Shown here in pieces: positions 36,416 through 45,632 of a DNA stretch of 64,000 nucleotides. Position 1 is the first letter of the stretch; each line of letters opens with the position of its first letter. The stretch is from the NCBI RefSeq assembly GCF_021440085.1, contig NZ_JAKCPW010000007.1, positions 372,001-436,000 on the forward strand, given 5' to 3'. This DNA comes from Dyadobacter sp. CY261 (lineage in GTDB: Bacteria; Bacteroidota; Bacteroidia; Cytophagales; Spirosomataceae). The notes beneath the pieces were generated by a model, which was not told the origin of the DNA, ran no database searches, and saw only the letters and a program-made list of their open reading frames with translations. The translations under genes and the position numbers were made by a program.

Positions 36416-39400
36416 TTAAAGGGTTACATTGATGCCCAGCGAATACTGTTTCATTGTCGGATAGCCTACACCCGCGCCGATTTCGGGATCGAGACCGGGG
36501 TATTTGGTGATGATCAGCAGGTTTTCGCCCGAAAGGAATAGTCGTGCGCGGCTCAGTTTCAGCTTTTTGCTCCAAGCATCCGGGATGGAGTAGCCAAGTT
36601 GCAGGTTTTTCAGTTTGATGTACGACGCATCGTAAAGCCAGGTGGTGCTGGAAGTGGTATTAATCGCGTCGCCATTGTATTTAAGCCTTGGAAATGAGCC
36701 TGTAATGTTATTGTTCGGATCGCTCGGGTTGGCGTCGTTGTAGTAGTAATGGTCGTCGGCCACTCGGGATGCGATGCCGTTCCCGTCGCGCACAATAGAG
36801 TTGTTGTAGCCCTCGGCATTATAGTAGTACTGCATCCCCGCGGAACCCGCCCAGATCATCGACATATCAAAGCCCTTCCAGGTGGCGTCCATATTAAGCC
36901 CGAAAACGTACTTCGGCGCGGAAGTGGTACCGCTGAACTTCCGGTCGTAAGTGTTGCCGTAGTTGCGGTCGCCGTTCAGGTCGGCGAAAATGAAGTCGCC
37001 ATAGTAAAGTTGTGCCTTGCCAATGCTGTTTACTGGCGAGAAAGTGTAGCCGGCAGCCATCATGGCCGTTACCCAGGCCAGGTCGTCAGGCGTGCGGATC
37101 ATCCCATCTTTCGGGCCGGCGTTGATGTCCAGTTCGCCACCCGACTTGTAGGTGCCGGTGCCGTTGTAACGCTCGCGGAGATAGTACTCATTAATGGCGC
37201 GGTCTTCCACGATCCGGTTGTCGGTACCGGTCGACACGTCGCCGAGGTTGCTGGTATAAGAGCGCGTGCCGTCGGCATTGGTTACCCATTGCTCGTTCAA
37301 TTTGCCCTTGTAGGTCATCACGCGGTTGAGGTTGTAGGCGAAATTTCCGCTCACCGAATAATTGACCCCGCCGACCTTATCCCGCCAACCAAGCGTAAAC
37401 TCGATCCCGCGGTTCCGCACAGCCGCCGTGTTCTGCGTAGGCGCCGATACGGTGCCGGCGGTGAGTGGAATAGGGGGTGTGGTCAAAATGCCGTCGGTGT
37501 ACTTCTGGTACCATTCCAGTTCGAAGCTCGCTCGGTTGCTGAATGCATTTCCGTCGACGCCGAAGTTGGTCACCGTGGTTGTTTCCCATTGCAGGTAAGG
37601 GTTGGCGATCTTGCCTTGTGCCAAACCGGAAGCAATGGTGCCGTTGAAAGAGTAGTTTACTTTGCCGTAATTGGCCTGATAGTCATAATCCCCGGATGCA
37701 TTGTTCCCGAGTTTACCCCAGGAAGCGCGCAGTTTCAGGTTTGGGATGTGGTTTCTCAGGCTCCCGAAAAAGGCTTCTTCGGAAATCCGCCATCCCGCCG
37801 AGAAGGACGGAAATGTGCCCCAGCGCGTGTCGGGCGAGAAGCGGGAAGAGCCGTCGTAGCGGATATTGGCTTCAAAAAGGTATTTCGACCGGAATGCATA
37901 GTTGAGCCTGCCAAACCACGAACGCATGGCGCGGTCATATTCGGTGCCGGTGGTGTTGGTCATGTCTGTGGCCGAGCCCAGGGTTGTAATCGTCCAGTCG
38001 ATCAGGCCGGTTTTGGTGGCGTCGATATCGTAATAGTTGTAATAATACTGGTTATAACCTGCCAATGCGCCGATCTCGTGGTCTTTGCCAATGGTCGTAT
38101 TATACCGGAGGACGTTATCAAAGGTGATCTGGTAGTTTTTGTTAAAAGTATAACGCGTGCTCATTGTGGTCGGGTCGTTGGACTGGTTCACGTCGTCGGC
38201 CACATTGTTGGCAAAGTTCCAGCGGAGCACCGGGATGGCGTGCGAGTTGTACTCGGCAAACCGGATCTGGTAGTTCACCTTCGTTTCGAACTTCAATCCC
38301 TTCATGATGTCGACATTTGCAAAAAGGGTGGTGTTGAAACGCGATTCCTGGTCTTTGCCGCCGGTAGTGTTCAGGTAGGCAAGAATGCCATTGGCTGTCT
38401 GGATCTCATCCGCGGCTGCTGGAAGCCCATAACGCCCATCATAATAGGGCACAATTCCCGGCACGGTCTGGCGAAGGAAGTTGAACGCATTGGCAGTGTT
38501 ACCCATGTCCTTGGATTGCGTCTGGGCGAATGTCTGCGTTCCGATTGTCACGGCATTGCCGATCTTGGTTTGCACATTAGCCCGGAGCTGGTACCGTTTA
38601 AGCCCGGTGTTCTGCATCACGCCCGGGTTATCGAGGTAGCCCAGCGAGATGTTGAAAAGCGCTTTTTCACTACCGCCATTGACCGATACATTATGATTTT
38701 GCACGAGGTAATTTTCAAAGATTACCTTGCCCCAGTCGGTGTTGGGGTAGGCCAGCCAGTTGGGGACACCATTCACATTCAGCTCGTTGGGGTGCGTTTT
38801 GGCGTATTCCCAGGTTTGGATGGTTTGGTCGGAGTAAATGGGCACGGCCCGGCCGATATTGGCTGCACCTTCATTGAAAAGGCGCATGTGGCGGGGGTAG
38901 TCCGAGACGAATTCAGGCAGGTTGCTGGGGCTGGCCGTCGAGAACAGGCCGCTGTATGAGACAGTCGTTTTGTTTTTCGAGCCCTTTTTGGTGGTAATTA
39001 AAATGACGCCATTTGCCGCCTGAGAGCCGTAAATAGCCGATGAGGCCGCGTCTTTGAGGATGGAAATGCTTTCGACATCGTTGGGGTTCACGGCATCCAT
39101 TACTCCTATAATGCCGTCGATCAGGACGAGTGGGCTGCTGTCGTTGAGCGTTCCTGTACCGCGGATGCGGATCGTAGCGCCGTCGTCGCCAGGCTTGCCC
39201 GACCCTTGCCGCACGTAAACGCCCTGGCCCAAGCCTGCGAGCGACGACGACAGGTTAGCCACCGGACGACTTTCAATGCTTTTGGAATCGATGGTCGCGA
39301 CGGAGCCGGTGAGGTTCACTTTTTTCTGCTCACCGTAACCCACTACCACCAGCTCATCGAGATTGCTGGCCAGTGGCGAGAGGCTGATCGTGAACTCCGC

Positions 39401-39793
39401 TTGATTGCCGATCGCGAGTTCTTGGCTCTCATAGCCGACAAAACTGAAAACAAGAGATTTGTCGGTAGCCTCTGTGACGGTAAGACGGAACCGCCCTTCT
39501 GCATCGGTGACGGTGCCCTGTTGCGAGCCTTTCAGGACGACGCTCACTCCGGGAAGGGCCTCGCCTTTTTCGTCTGTAACTTTGCCTGCCAGTTCTGCAA
39601 CCGCTTTTCGCGCCTGCACGGAGATAGCCGATGCCGCCACCGGGCATGCGCAAGGGGCCGAAAGCAGCGTTAGCATGGCAAGCGCCATGCCCATCCGGCT
39701 TCTTCTGCCTGGTAAACCGGGATGTGGCCCGACGCGCCGAGCGGGTGACAGAGGGATTTTGGTGTCAATTTTTGATCTGGTAGAATACTTCAT
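36416..39793 (-). CDS. SusC/RagA-type TonB-linked transporter of the PUL
   Basis: The product has 1125 residues. After an unusually long basic N-terminus and signal segment (about 1-65, ending VAASAISVQA) comes a carboxypeptidase-regulatory-like domain (ELAGKVTDEKGEALPGVSVV), the plug starting at LDELVVVGYGEQKKVNLTGS, and the barrel ending YSLGINVTL. It should import oligosaccharides from the lyase into the periplasm using TonB. The true start may lie inside the long N-terminus. The divergent hybrid regulator at 39981 probably activates it, as in other PULs. Confidence 0.95.
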   Translation of the reverse strand: MKYSTRSKIDTKIPLSPARRVGPHPGLPGRRSRMGMALAMLTLLSAPCACPVAASAISVQARKAVAELAGKVTDEKGEALPGVSVVLKGSQQGTVTDAEGRFRLTVTEATDKSLVFSFVGYESQELAIGNQAEFTISLSPLASNLDELVVVGYGEQKKVNLTGSVATIDSKSIESRPVANLSSSLAGLGQGVYVRQGSGKPGDDGATIRIRGTGTLNDSSPLVLIDGIIGVMDAVNPNDVESISILKDAASSAIYGSQAANGVILITTKKGSKNKTTVSYSGLFSTASPSNLPEFVSDYPRHMRLFNEGAANIGRAVPIYSDQTIQTWEYAKTHPNELNVNGVPNWLAYPNTDWGKVIFENYLVQNHNVSVNGGSEKALFNISLGYLDNPGVMQNTGLKRYQLRANVQTKIGNAVTIGTQTFAQTQSKDMGNTANAFNFLRQTVPGIVPYYDGRYGLPAAADEIQTANGILAYLNTTGGKDQESRFNTTLFANVDIMKGLKFETKVNYQIRFAEYNSHAIPVLRWNFANNVADDVNQSNDPTTMSTRYTFNKNYQITFDNVLRYNTTIGKDHEIGALAGYNQYYYNYYDIDATKTGLIDWTITTLGSATDMTNTTGTEYDRAMRSWFGRLNYAFRSKYLFEANIRYDGSSRFSPDTRWGTFPSFSAGWRISEEAFFGSLRNHIPNLKLRASWGKLGNNASGDYDYQANYGKVNYSFNGTIASGLAQGKIANPYLQWETTTVTNFGVDGNAFSNRASFELEWYQKYTDGILTTPPIPLTAGTVSAPTQNTAAVRNRGIEFTLGWRDKVGGVNYSVSGNFAYNLNRVMTYKGKLNEQWVTNADGTRSYTSNLGDVSTGTDNRIVEDRAINEYYLRERYNGTGTYKSGGELDINAGPKDGMIRTPDDLAWVTAMMAAGYTFSPVNSIGKAQLYYGDFIFADLNGDRNYGNTYDRKFSGTTSAPKYVFGLNMDATWKGFDMSMIWAGSAGMQYYYNAEGYNNSIVRDGNGIASRVADDHYYYNDANPSDPNNNITGSFPRLKYNGDAINTTSSTTWLYDASYIKLKNLQLGYSIPDAWSKKLKLSRARLFLSGENLLIITKYPGLDPEIGAGVGYPTMKQYSLGINVTL

Positions 39794-39980
39794 GGTATTT
39801 CCCGGGATTGAAAGTGGTTTATTTTGTCCTGCTGAAATTTGGTGGAACGAAATTCTGCGAAATGGCCGGTGGAGTGGGGCGAAAATCCGTTTGGAATAGG
39901 GGTGTTTTTCGGCGGAGGGATAATTTTATCCTATTTTAGTGCTAAAAAGAATGTGTGAAAGTGTACCCATTAAGTGACAA

Positions 39981-42900
39981 ATGATTAGAATAAAGGCGCT
40001 TTGTTTTTGGGCCGTAATAGTTTTTTGCTCGATAGGCGGTGCCTCAGGACAGCGGCTGGTTTTTAATAAACTCAATGCGGAACACGGACTTTCACAAAAC
40101 TCGGTGCTGGCTATTGTGCAGGATCACCGTGGCTACATGTGGCTGGGCACAAGCTACGGGCTCAACCGGTTCGACGGGAAGAATTTCAAGATATATAAGA
40201 ACGATCCGGCCATGCCGGGCTCATTGAGCGGCAACTACATTCTTTCGGCACTTTCTGACTCGAAGCATACGCTTTGGTTCGGCACCAGCTATGGCCTGAA
40301 CCGTTACGTTCCCGAAACCGACTCATTCGTATCCGTATTAGCCGGAAATCCCGACGAAGCCGGCACGCTCGGGAGCAACACCATCAATTGCCTTTTCGAG
40401 GACAGCCGGGGCATTGTGTGGGTTGGGACCAACCGGGGTCTCCACCAGCTCATCGACAGGGAGCATCACCGTTTCAAACGCTATGTGGCCAACACGCAAC
40501 CTGGTCTGTCGGGGGATGATATACGTTCGGTTTACGAGGATTCGCAGCACCGGCTCTGGATAGCGACGGCTACCGGGCTCACCCAAATGGATTTTCAGGG
40601 CAAATCAATCCGTTTCAAGGCGTTCAAGTCTGATCCTGGTAAACCCGGCGCGCTGAGCGATGATTTTGTGACGACTGTGGCGGAGGACAAACAGCAGCAT
40701 ATCTGGGTCGGTACCAAGCACGGCGGGCTCAATTTGCTGGATGAAACCATAGGGAAGTTCATTCATTATAAAAAAAGTGTTGGGTCTAATGCATTGGTAC
40801 ACAATAATATTCGCAAAATACTCGCCGATCGAAGCGGTAACCTCTGGATTGGCACACTGGAAGGCCTGAGCATTCTTGACCCTATCAAACGCACGTTTAC
40901 AACTTACCAGCACGAGCCCGAAAACCCGACTGGTTTAAGCCAGAATTCGCTCTATGATATTTTTCAGGATGCCAACGGCTCGGTGTGGCTGGGGACTTTT
41001 TACAATGGCGCCAATATTGTTTACTCGTATGAAACGCCGTTCAGGGTTTATCAGACGGGGAAGGCGAAGTATAGCATTAATCACAATGTCGTAAGCGCTG
41101 TCGTGAAGGATAAGGCTGGCAATCTGTGGGTCGGAACGGAAGGTGGTGGGTTCAATTATCTGGATGTCCGCTCGGGTGCGGTCCGTAATTTTCGGAGCGA
41201 CGGCAATGCTGCACCGGGAATGACTTCCAATCTCGTCAAGGCCATTGTGCAGGACAAGACCGGGCATTTGTGGATTGGCACACACCTGGGCGGATTAAAC
41301 TACTACGATACGGGCCGGCGAAAGTTCACTGCATTCAGGAACGATCCGGGTGATACCGGGACCCTCAGTTCGGACAACGTTAGCGCCGTTTTTGAGGACA
41401 GCCGCGGGCGACTGTGGGTAGGTACCGATCAGAAAGGCGTCGACTTGCTGGACAGGGCGACGAAGAACTTCCGGCATTTCAATGTCGGGACGCCGGCACC
41501 ACTCAAACTGAGCGGGAATTTTGTCCGTAATTTTTACGAGGATTCGCGGCATAATCTCTGGATAGGCACCAACGAAGGCGTTAATGTACTGAGAAGTGAT
41601 TCCAGCAGCATCGATTGGATCAGGCCACGGGATGAGTCTGCGACGAAGCGGTTCCCCAGGGTGATCAACTGCGTACGCGAGGACGCACGCGGACTGATCT
41701 GGATCGGTTCCTACTATGGCGGTCTGACGCGTTATGACAGGGCTACTAACACATTCACCAATTTCACTCAAAAAGACGGGCTGCCGAACGACAATGTCCT
41801 CGGTATTCTGGACGATGAACGAGGCAATCTCTGGATCAGTACCTCCAACGGGTTGTCACGCTTCGATATCGCCAGGCGTATTTTTAAGAATTATACGGTC
41901 GCCGATGGCCTTTCGGGCAATGAGTTTATTTCAAACACCTACTATAAAGATGCGTCCGGCGAAATGTTTTTCGGCGGGTTGAATGGTCTCGTCAGCTTTT
42001 TTCCAAATGCCATCGAAACAAACGAATTCGTGGCACCGGTGGTGTTTACGGCATTGAAACTGTTCAACAAGCCTGTTGGGGTTGGCGGGGACGACGGCCT
42101 GCTCGAAAAGGACATCAGCCTCACGCGCGAGATCACATTTACACACGATCAGAACATTTTGTCCATCGATTTTGCCCTGCTGAATTATATCAAGCCCGAA
42201 AAAAACAAATATGCCTATCGGCTGGAAGGCTTCGAACAGGACTGGAATTTTGTAAAGACCTCTTCGGCTACCTACACCAACCTGCCGCCGGGAACTTACA
42301 CATTCGAGGTCAAAGGGGCGAATAATGACGGCGTTTGGAGCAAGGTGCCCTCACGGCTCACGATCAGGGTGCTGCCACCTTTATGGAAAACCTGGTGGGC
42401 TTATGGCTTGTACATTGTCGCGATTATTTCGGCGATCCTGTTTGTGACGCGTTACTTTTACATGAGCGCTTTGTTTCGGCGGGAGCATGAGCTGCATCAG
42501 GTCAAACTGAATTTTTTTACCAATGTATCCCACGAGATCAGGACGCACCTGACACTTATACAGGGGCCGGTGGAGCAAATGGTCATTACCCGGCCGGAGG
42601 ACGAAGAGGTTCAGACGCACCTTTCGCTGGTCAGGAAAAACGCCGACCGGTTGCTGAAACTGGTAAGCGAGCTGATGGATTTCCGCAAAGCCGAAACGAA
42701 CCATCTGGCATTGCACGTTAGTCAAAACAACCTGGTGCCATTTATCCAAAGCATTTTTCAGGATTTTAGCTTCCTTTCGCAGCACCGCCATATAGAATCG
42801 GTTTTCGAATGCAGTACCGACGCTATCGCCGTATTTTTCGATCCCGCGCAAATGGAGAAAGTAATTTTCAACCTGCTGAGCAATGCCTACAAGTTCACGC

Positions 42901-44063
42901 ACGACGGCGGAAAGGTTTCGCTGAAAATAACCGAAGTCGGCGATACCGTCAGCATACGGATCGAGGACGATGGCATCGGTATCGCGCCGGAGTACCTGAG
43001 CAAGCTTTTTGCCAATTTTTTCCAGATCTACGACCATGGGAAGCAGAATACGGGTTACGGCATTGGACTTGCATTGTCCAAAAGCATTGTGGAACTGCAT
43101 AAGGGAAGCCTTAAGGTGGAAAGCAGTGTGGAGCAGCATAATAGGAAGGGTAGGACTTGCTTCACGATCACCTTGCTGAAAGGAAATGCACATTTCGCGT
43201 CGGAACAATTAGTAAAAGTAGCCCCTGCGCAGGTGCACGGCGAGATGCTGTTGGCAGAAACGGACCTTGTACGCAGCTATCAGCCATTATCTGCCGAGGG
43301 TACACCTGCCGTTCTGATCGTCGAGGACCATGAAGAAGTGAGGTCACTGGTCATGGCATCACTGGCGGGCGAGTACCGCATTATCCAGGCCGTGAATGGG
43401 GAGGAAGGATGGGCACAGGCCATCGAACACATCCCCGACCTGATCATCAGCGACGTGATGATGGGCGAAATGGACGGGTTGGAACTGTGTACGAGACTGA
43501 AAACCGACCAGCGGACGAGCCACATTCCAGTGATATTACTTACTGCCCGGGCGTCGCTGAACCACCAGCTCAGCGGCTTGCAAACGGGTGCGGACGCCTA
43601 CATCCCGAAACCATTCAGTATCCGGTTTTTGAGTCTGAATGTGAGGAACCTGCTGGCTTCGAGGGCGTTGATGAGGGAAAAGTACAGCCGCCAGGTCACC
43701 CTGCAACCGCAGAATGTGGTGATCGATTCGATGGACGAGCAGTTCCTCGCGCGGATCGTCACCATTACGGAGGAACTGATGGACAATCCGGAATTTGGTG
43801 TGGCCATGCTGGCAGAGAAGATCGGAATGAGCCAGTCGGTACTTTACAAGAAGCTGAAAGCGGTAACAGATCTGTCCGTCAACGATTTCCTGAAATCGAT
43901 CCGTTTGAAAAGAGCTGCCCAGCTTTTACAGCAACAGAAAATGACAATCTACGAAGTGGCTTATGCCGTGGGCTACGACGATCGTAAATATTTCAGTAAG
44001 GAATTCAAAAAGCAATTTGGAAAAACACCCAGCGAATTCGCTGTGGCATATGGGGCTACCTGA
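39981..44063 (+). CDS. Hybrid two-component system regulator (sensor kinase, receiver, AraC output)
   Basis: One 1360-residue protein holds a whole signalling path. After a signal peptide (1-23) come two beta-propellers of WIGT-type repeats, a Y_Y_Y domain (about 735-795) and a membrane helix (about 803-828). The HisKA domain has phospho-His851, the HATPase domain has FNLLSNAYKFT and the GYGIGLAL G-box, and the receiver has phospho-Asp1158 (SDVMMGEMDG). An AraC helix-turn-helix is at about 1255-1350. The periplasmic propellers usually bind a specific oligosaccharide. It is divergent from the SusC/SusD/lyase operon and should activate it. Odd: the H-box reads SHEIRTHLTLI, with His856 where Pro is nearly invariant. 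Confidence 0.95.
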   Translation: MIRIKALCFWAVIVFCSIGGASGQRLVFNKLNAEHGLSQNSVLAIVQDHRGYMWLGTSYGLNRFDGKNFKIYKNDPAMPGSLSGNYILSALSDSKHTLWFGTSYGLNRYVPETDSFVSVLAGNPDEAGTLGSNTINCLFEDSRGIVWVGTNRGLHQLIDREHHRFKRYVANTQPGLSGDDIRSVYEDSQHRLWIATATGLTQMDFQGKSIRFKAFKSDPGKPGALSDDFVTTVAEDKQQHIWVGTKHGGLNLLDETIGKFIHYKKSVGSNALVHNNIRKILADRSGNLWIGTLEGLSILDPIKRTFTTYQHEPENPTGLSQNSLYDIFQDANGSVWLGTFYNGANIVYSYETPFRVYQTGKAKYSINHNVVSAVVKDKAGNLWVGTEGGGFNYLDVRSGAVRNFRSDGNAAPGMTSNLVKAIVQDKTGHLWIGTHLGGLNYYDTGRRKFTAFRNDPGDTGTLSSDNVSAVFEDSRGRLWVGTDQKGVDLLDRATKNFRHFNVGTPAPLKLSGNFVRNFYEDSRHNLWIGTNEGVNVLRSDSSSIDWIRPRDESATKRFPRVINCVREDARGLIWIGSYYGGLTRYDRATNTFTNFTQKDGLPNDNVLGILDDERGNLWISTSNGLSRFDIARRIFKNYTVADGLSGNEFISNTYYKDASGEMFFGGLNGLVSFFPNAIETNEFVAPVVFTALKLFNKPVGVGGDDGLLEKDISLTREITFTHDQNILSIDFALLNYIKPEKNKYAYRLEGFEQDWNFVKTSSATYTNLPPGTYTFEVKGANNDGVWSKVPSRLTIRVLPPLWKTWWAYGLYIVAIISAILFVTRYFYMSALFRREHELHQVKLNFFTNVSHEIRTHLTLIQGPVEQMVITRPEDEEVQTHLSLVRKNADRLLKLVSELMDFRKAETNHLALHVSQNNLVPFIQSIFQDFSFLSQHRHIESVFECSTDAIAVFFDPAQMEKVIFNLLSNAYKFTHDGGKVSLKITEVGDTVSIRIEDDGIGIAPEYLSKLFANFFQIYDHGKQNTGYGIGLALSKSIVELHKGSLKVESSVEQHNRKGRTCFTITLLKGNAHFASEQLVKVAPAQVHGEMLLAETDLVRSYQPLSAEGTPAVLIVEDHEEVRSLVMASLAGEYRIIQAVNGEEGWAQAIEHIPDLIISDVMMGEMDGLELCTRLKTDQRTSHIPVILLTARASLNHQLSGLQTGADAYIPKPFSIRFLSLNVRNLLASRALMREKYSRQVTLQPQNVVIDSMDEQFLARIVTITEELMDNPEFGVAMLAEKIGMSQSVLYKKLKAVTDLSVNDFLKSIRLKRAAQLLQQQKMTIYEVAYAVGYDDRKYFSKEFKKQFGKTPSEFAVAYGAT

Positions 44064-44149
44064 ATTGTTTCAAGGGCCGTTCAACCTTTCTCCGCCAGTT
44101 CCCCCGATGATCAAAATCTACCATTAAATCGTCCCGAGGTCGGGAACGG

Positions 44150-44182
44150 GTAAACACTTGTTTTTATAAATCAGGTGTTTAC
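44150..44182. repeat. 11-bp inverted repeat between the HTCS gene and the next gene
   Basis: gtaaacacttg (44150-44160) and caggtgtttac (44172-44182) pair with a single G-T wobble across an 11-nt AT-rich loop. There is no T-run after it. It may be a weak terminator of the hybrid regulator gene or an operator for the gene at 44344. The gap 44064-44343 contains no gene. Confidence 0.45.
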
Positions 44183-44343
44183 AGGGGTTTTCGAAGAACT
44201 ATTTCTACTCAACTTTGTCAAACAAAAGCTTTTGTATAGTGGAGATCAGCTACCACTTCAAAAAACGGACCTATCTGTGAGGGTATTTGTTACAGGGGCG
44301 GATCCCGGACGTCATACAACGGGGGTTATTTGTGTTTTCAACG

Positions 44344-45555
44344 ATGAGCAATTTCCTAGACTTACAAAATGGCTGGTACAATGGTCTGATCCAAGGATTG
44401 GGACAAAGCCAGGATTCTTTTCAGATCATTCAGCCGGCTCCGCCGATTGCAAGTGGCACCGCGGCAAATCCGACGTTCTGGGCTTACTACAACAATATCG
44501 CTCCTAAAACCCTGACCTCGCAGTTTGCCGCAAGCGGTGGTAACCAGTTCTACAACAATTACAGAGGCTTGCTCTCGGCGTTGGTCCCTTCGCGGAACAT
44601 CGACGTAAGAGCAGACATCGGAGCAGCCAATTTCGATGCATGGCAGGCTTATGTGCAAAAACAGCCTACGCTGCCCACCATGAACCAGATTCCGACGATG
44701 TTCAGAAACTGGGCGATGTTTTACGCCCCCAACGTAGCCAATATCGGTTCTTCCGACTATGCGGCTATTTTGCTCGACCCTATCGCTACCGCGCAGAATG
44801 AGCTGACATTGATCTACACAACTCCAACCGGCCTGCCTCTTGCCTTTGACTGGCAACTCGGCTACCTCGATCTGGTAAATCAGTTGGCTAACAGCCCTTC
44901 CCGGTCGTTCTCATTCGACAGCAGTACCATGAATAGCAATGTAAGCAGCTCATGGGCTGGCAGCTCAACTTCCGGATTTTTCGGTTTGTGGGGCGGAAGC
45001 AGCTCTACTTCGACGCTCAGCGAGCAATTTGCTTCTAGCCGCATTCAGGTAAGCGCCAGCTTTGACCACATTCTGGTATACTCCAACACCCCGGGTGCAT
45101 GGTATTATTCATCTGCTATGGGCCTTGCCTATGCTAACCAGACCGGTAATCCATGGAGCTCGCAGTCGTCTATCAACTGGAACAACACGTTTGGGAAAAA
45201 TGGGAATATGCAGTATTTCTCAGCCAACATCATTGCGGCGTCGGGTATGTCGATCACGATTACGTCGGATGCGAAATATTCCTCCGTTGATCAGCAAACC
45301 ATTACATCCAGCGGTTCAGCGGGTTTCTGGCCATTCTACTCAGGTGACAGCGGCAGCTCGTCGAGCAACCGTGTTACTTTCAGCGAGAGCGGACAGATGA
45401 CCATTACCACCAATAGCATCCCTGGTGTGCCTATTGTGTTGGGTGTCAATGTGTTGTCGGCAGGAGAGTTCGTTGGCCATTCTTCAAGCGTCGGCGTTTC
45501 GCTTTACGAATCGGCACGCAGCTTTGTGGCGGACAACAATTATGCTACGGTTTAA
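44344..45555 (+). CDS. Uncharacterised protein, paralogue of the next gene
   Basis: The start chosen is 44344 (MSNFLDLQNGWYNGLIQGLG), giving 403 residues; 19 more codons are open upstream. There is no signal peptide or membrane helix. The N-terminal half is helical and carries PNVANIGSSD. The C-terminal half is Ser-, Gly- and aromatic-rich and beta-like: SFSFDSSTMNSNVSSSW, then SASFDHILVYSNTPGAWYYS. The same blocks recur in order in the gene at 45633 (PSVANIGRSD, NFSFDSTQGNSDVSNSW, SASFDHFAVIPVRPGAWYNS). I do not recognise the family. A terminator follows, so it may be expressed apart from its paralogue. Confidence 0.8.
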   Translation: MSNFLDLQNGWYNGLIQGLGQSQDSFQIIQPAPPIASGTAANPTFWAYYNNIAPKTLTSQFAASGGNQFYNNYRGLLSALVPSRNIDVRADIGAANFDAWQAYVQKQPTLPTMNQIPTMFRNWAMFYAPNVANIGSSDYAAILLDPIATAQNELTLIYTTPTGLPLAFDWQLGYLDLVNQLANSPSRSFSFDSSTMNSNVSSSWAGSSTSGFFGLWGGSSSTSTLSEQFASSRIQVSASFDHILVYSNTPGAWYYSSAMGLAYANQTGNPWSSQSSINWNNTFGKNGNMQYFSANIIAASGMSITITSDAKYSSVDQQTITSSGSAGFWPFYSGDSGSSSSNRVTFSESGQMTITTNSIPGVPIVLGVNVLSAGEFVGHSSSVGVSLYESARSFVADNNYATV

Positions 45556-45567
45556 CAATACATAGGG

Positions 45568-45597
45568 GAAGGCTGGGTAATACCAGCCTTCTTTTTT
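45568..45597 (+). terminator. Rho-independent terminator
   Basis: gaaggctgg (45568-45576), loop gtaata, and ccagccttc (45583-45591) form a 9-bp stem followed by six T (45592-45597). It ends the first paralogue's transcript, 36 bp before the second paralogue starts. Confidence 0.9.
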
Positions 45598-45632
45598 GAC
45601 CTCACCCGGATATCCGCAAACCAGGAATCAAA

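Noticed and set aside
36749..38959. A 736-codon plus-strand open frame opposite the SusC gene
   Set aside because: It lies wholly antisense to a clear SusC gene, is rich in Val, Gly, Arg and His with no domain, and results from the GC-rich codon use of the real gene.
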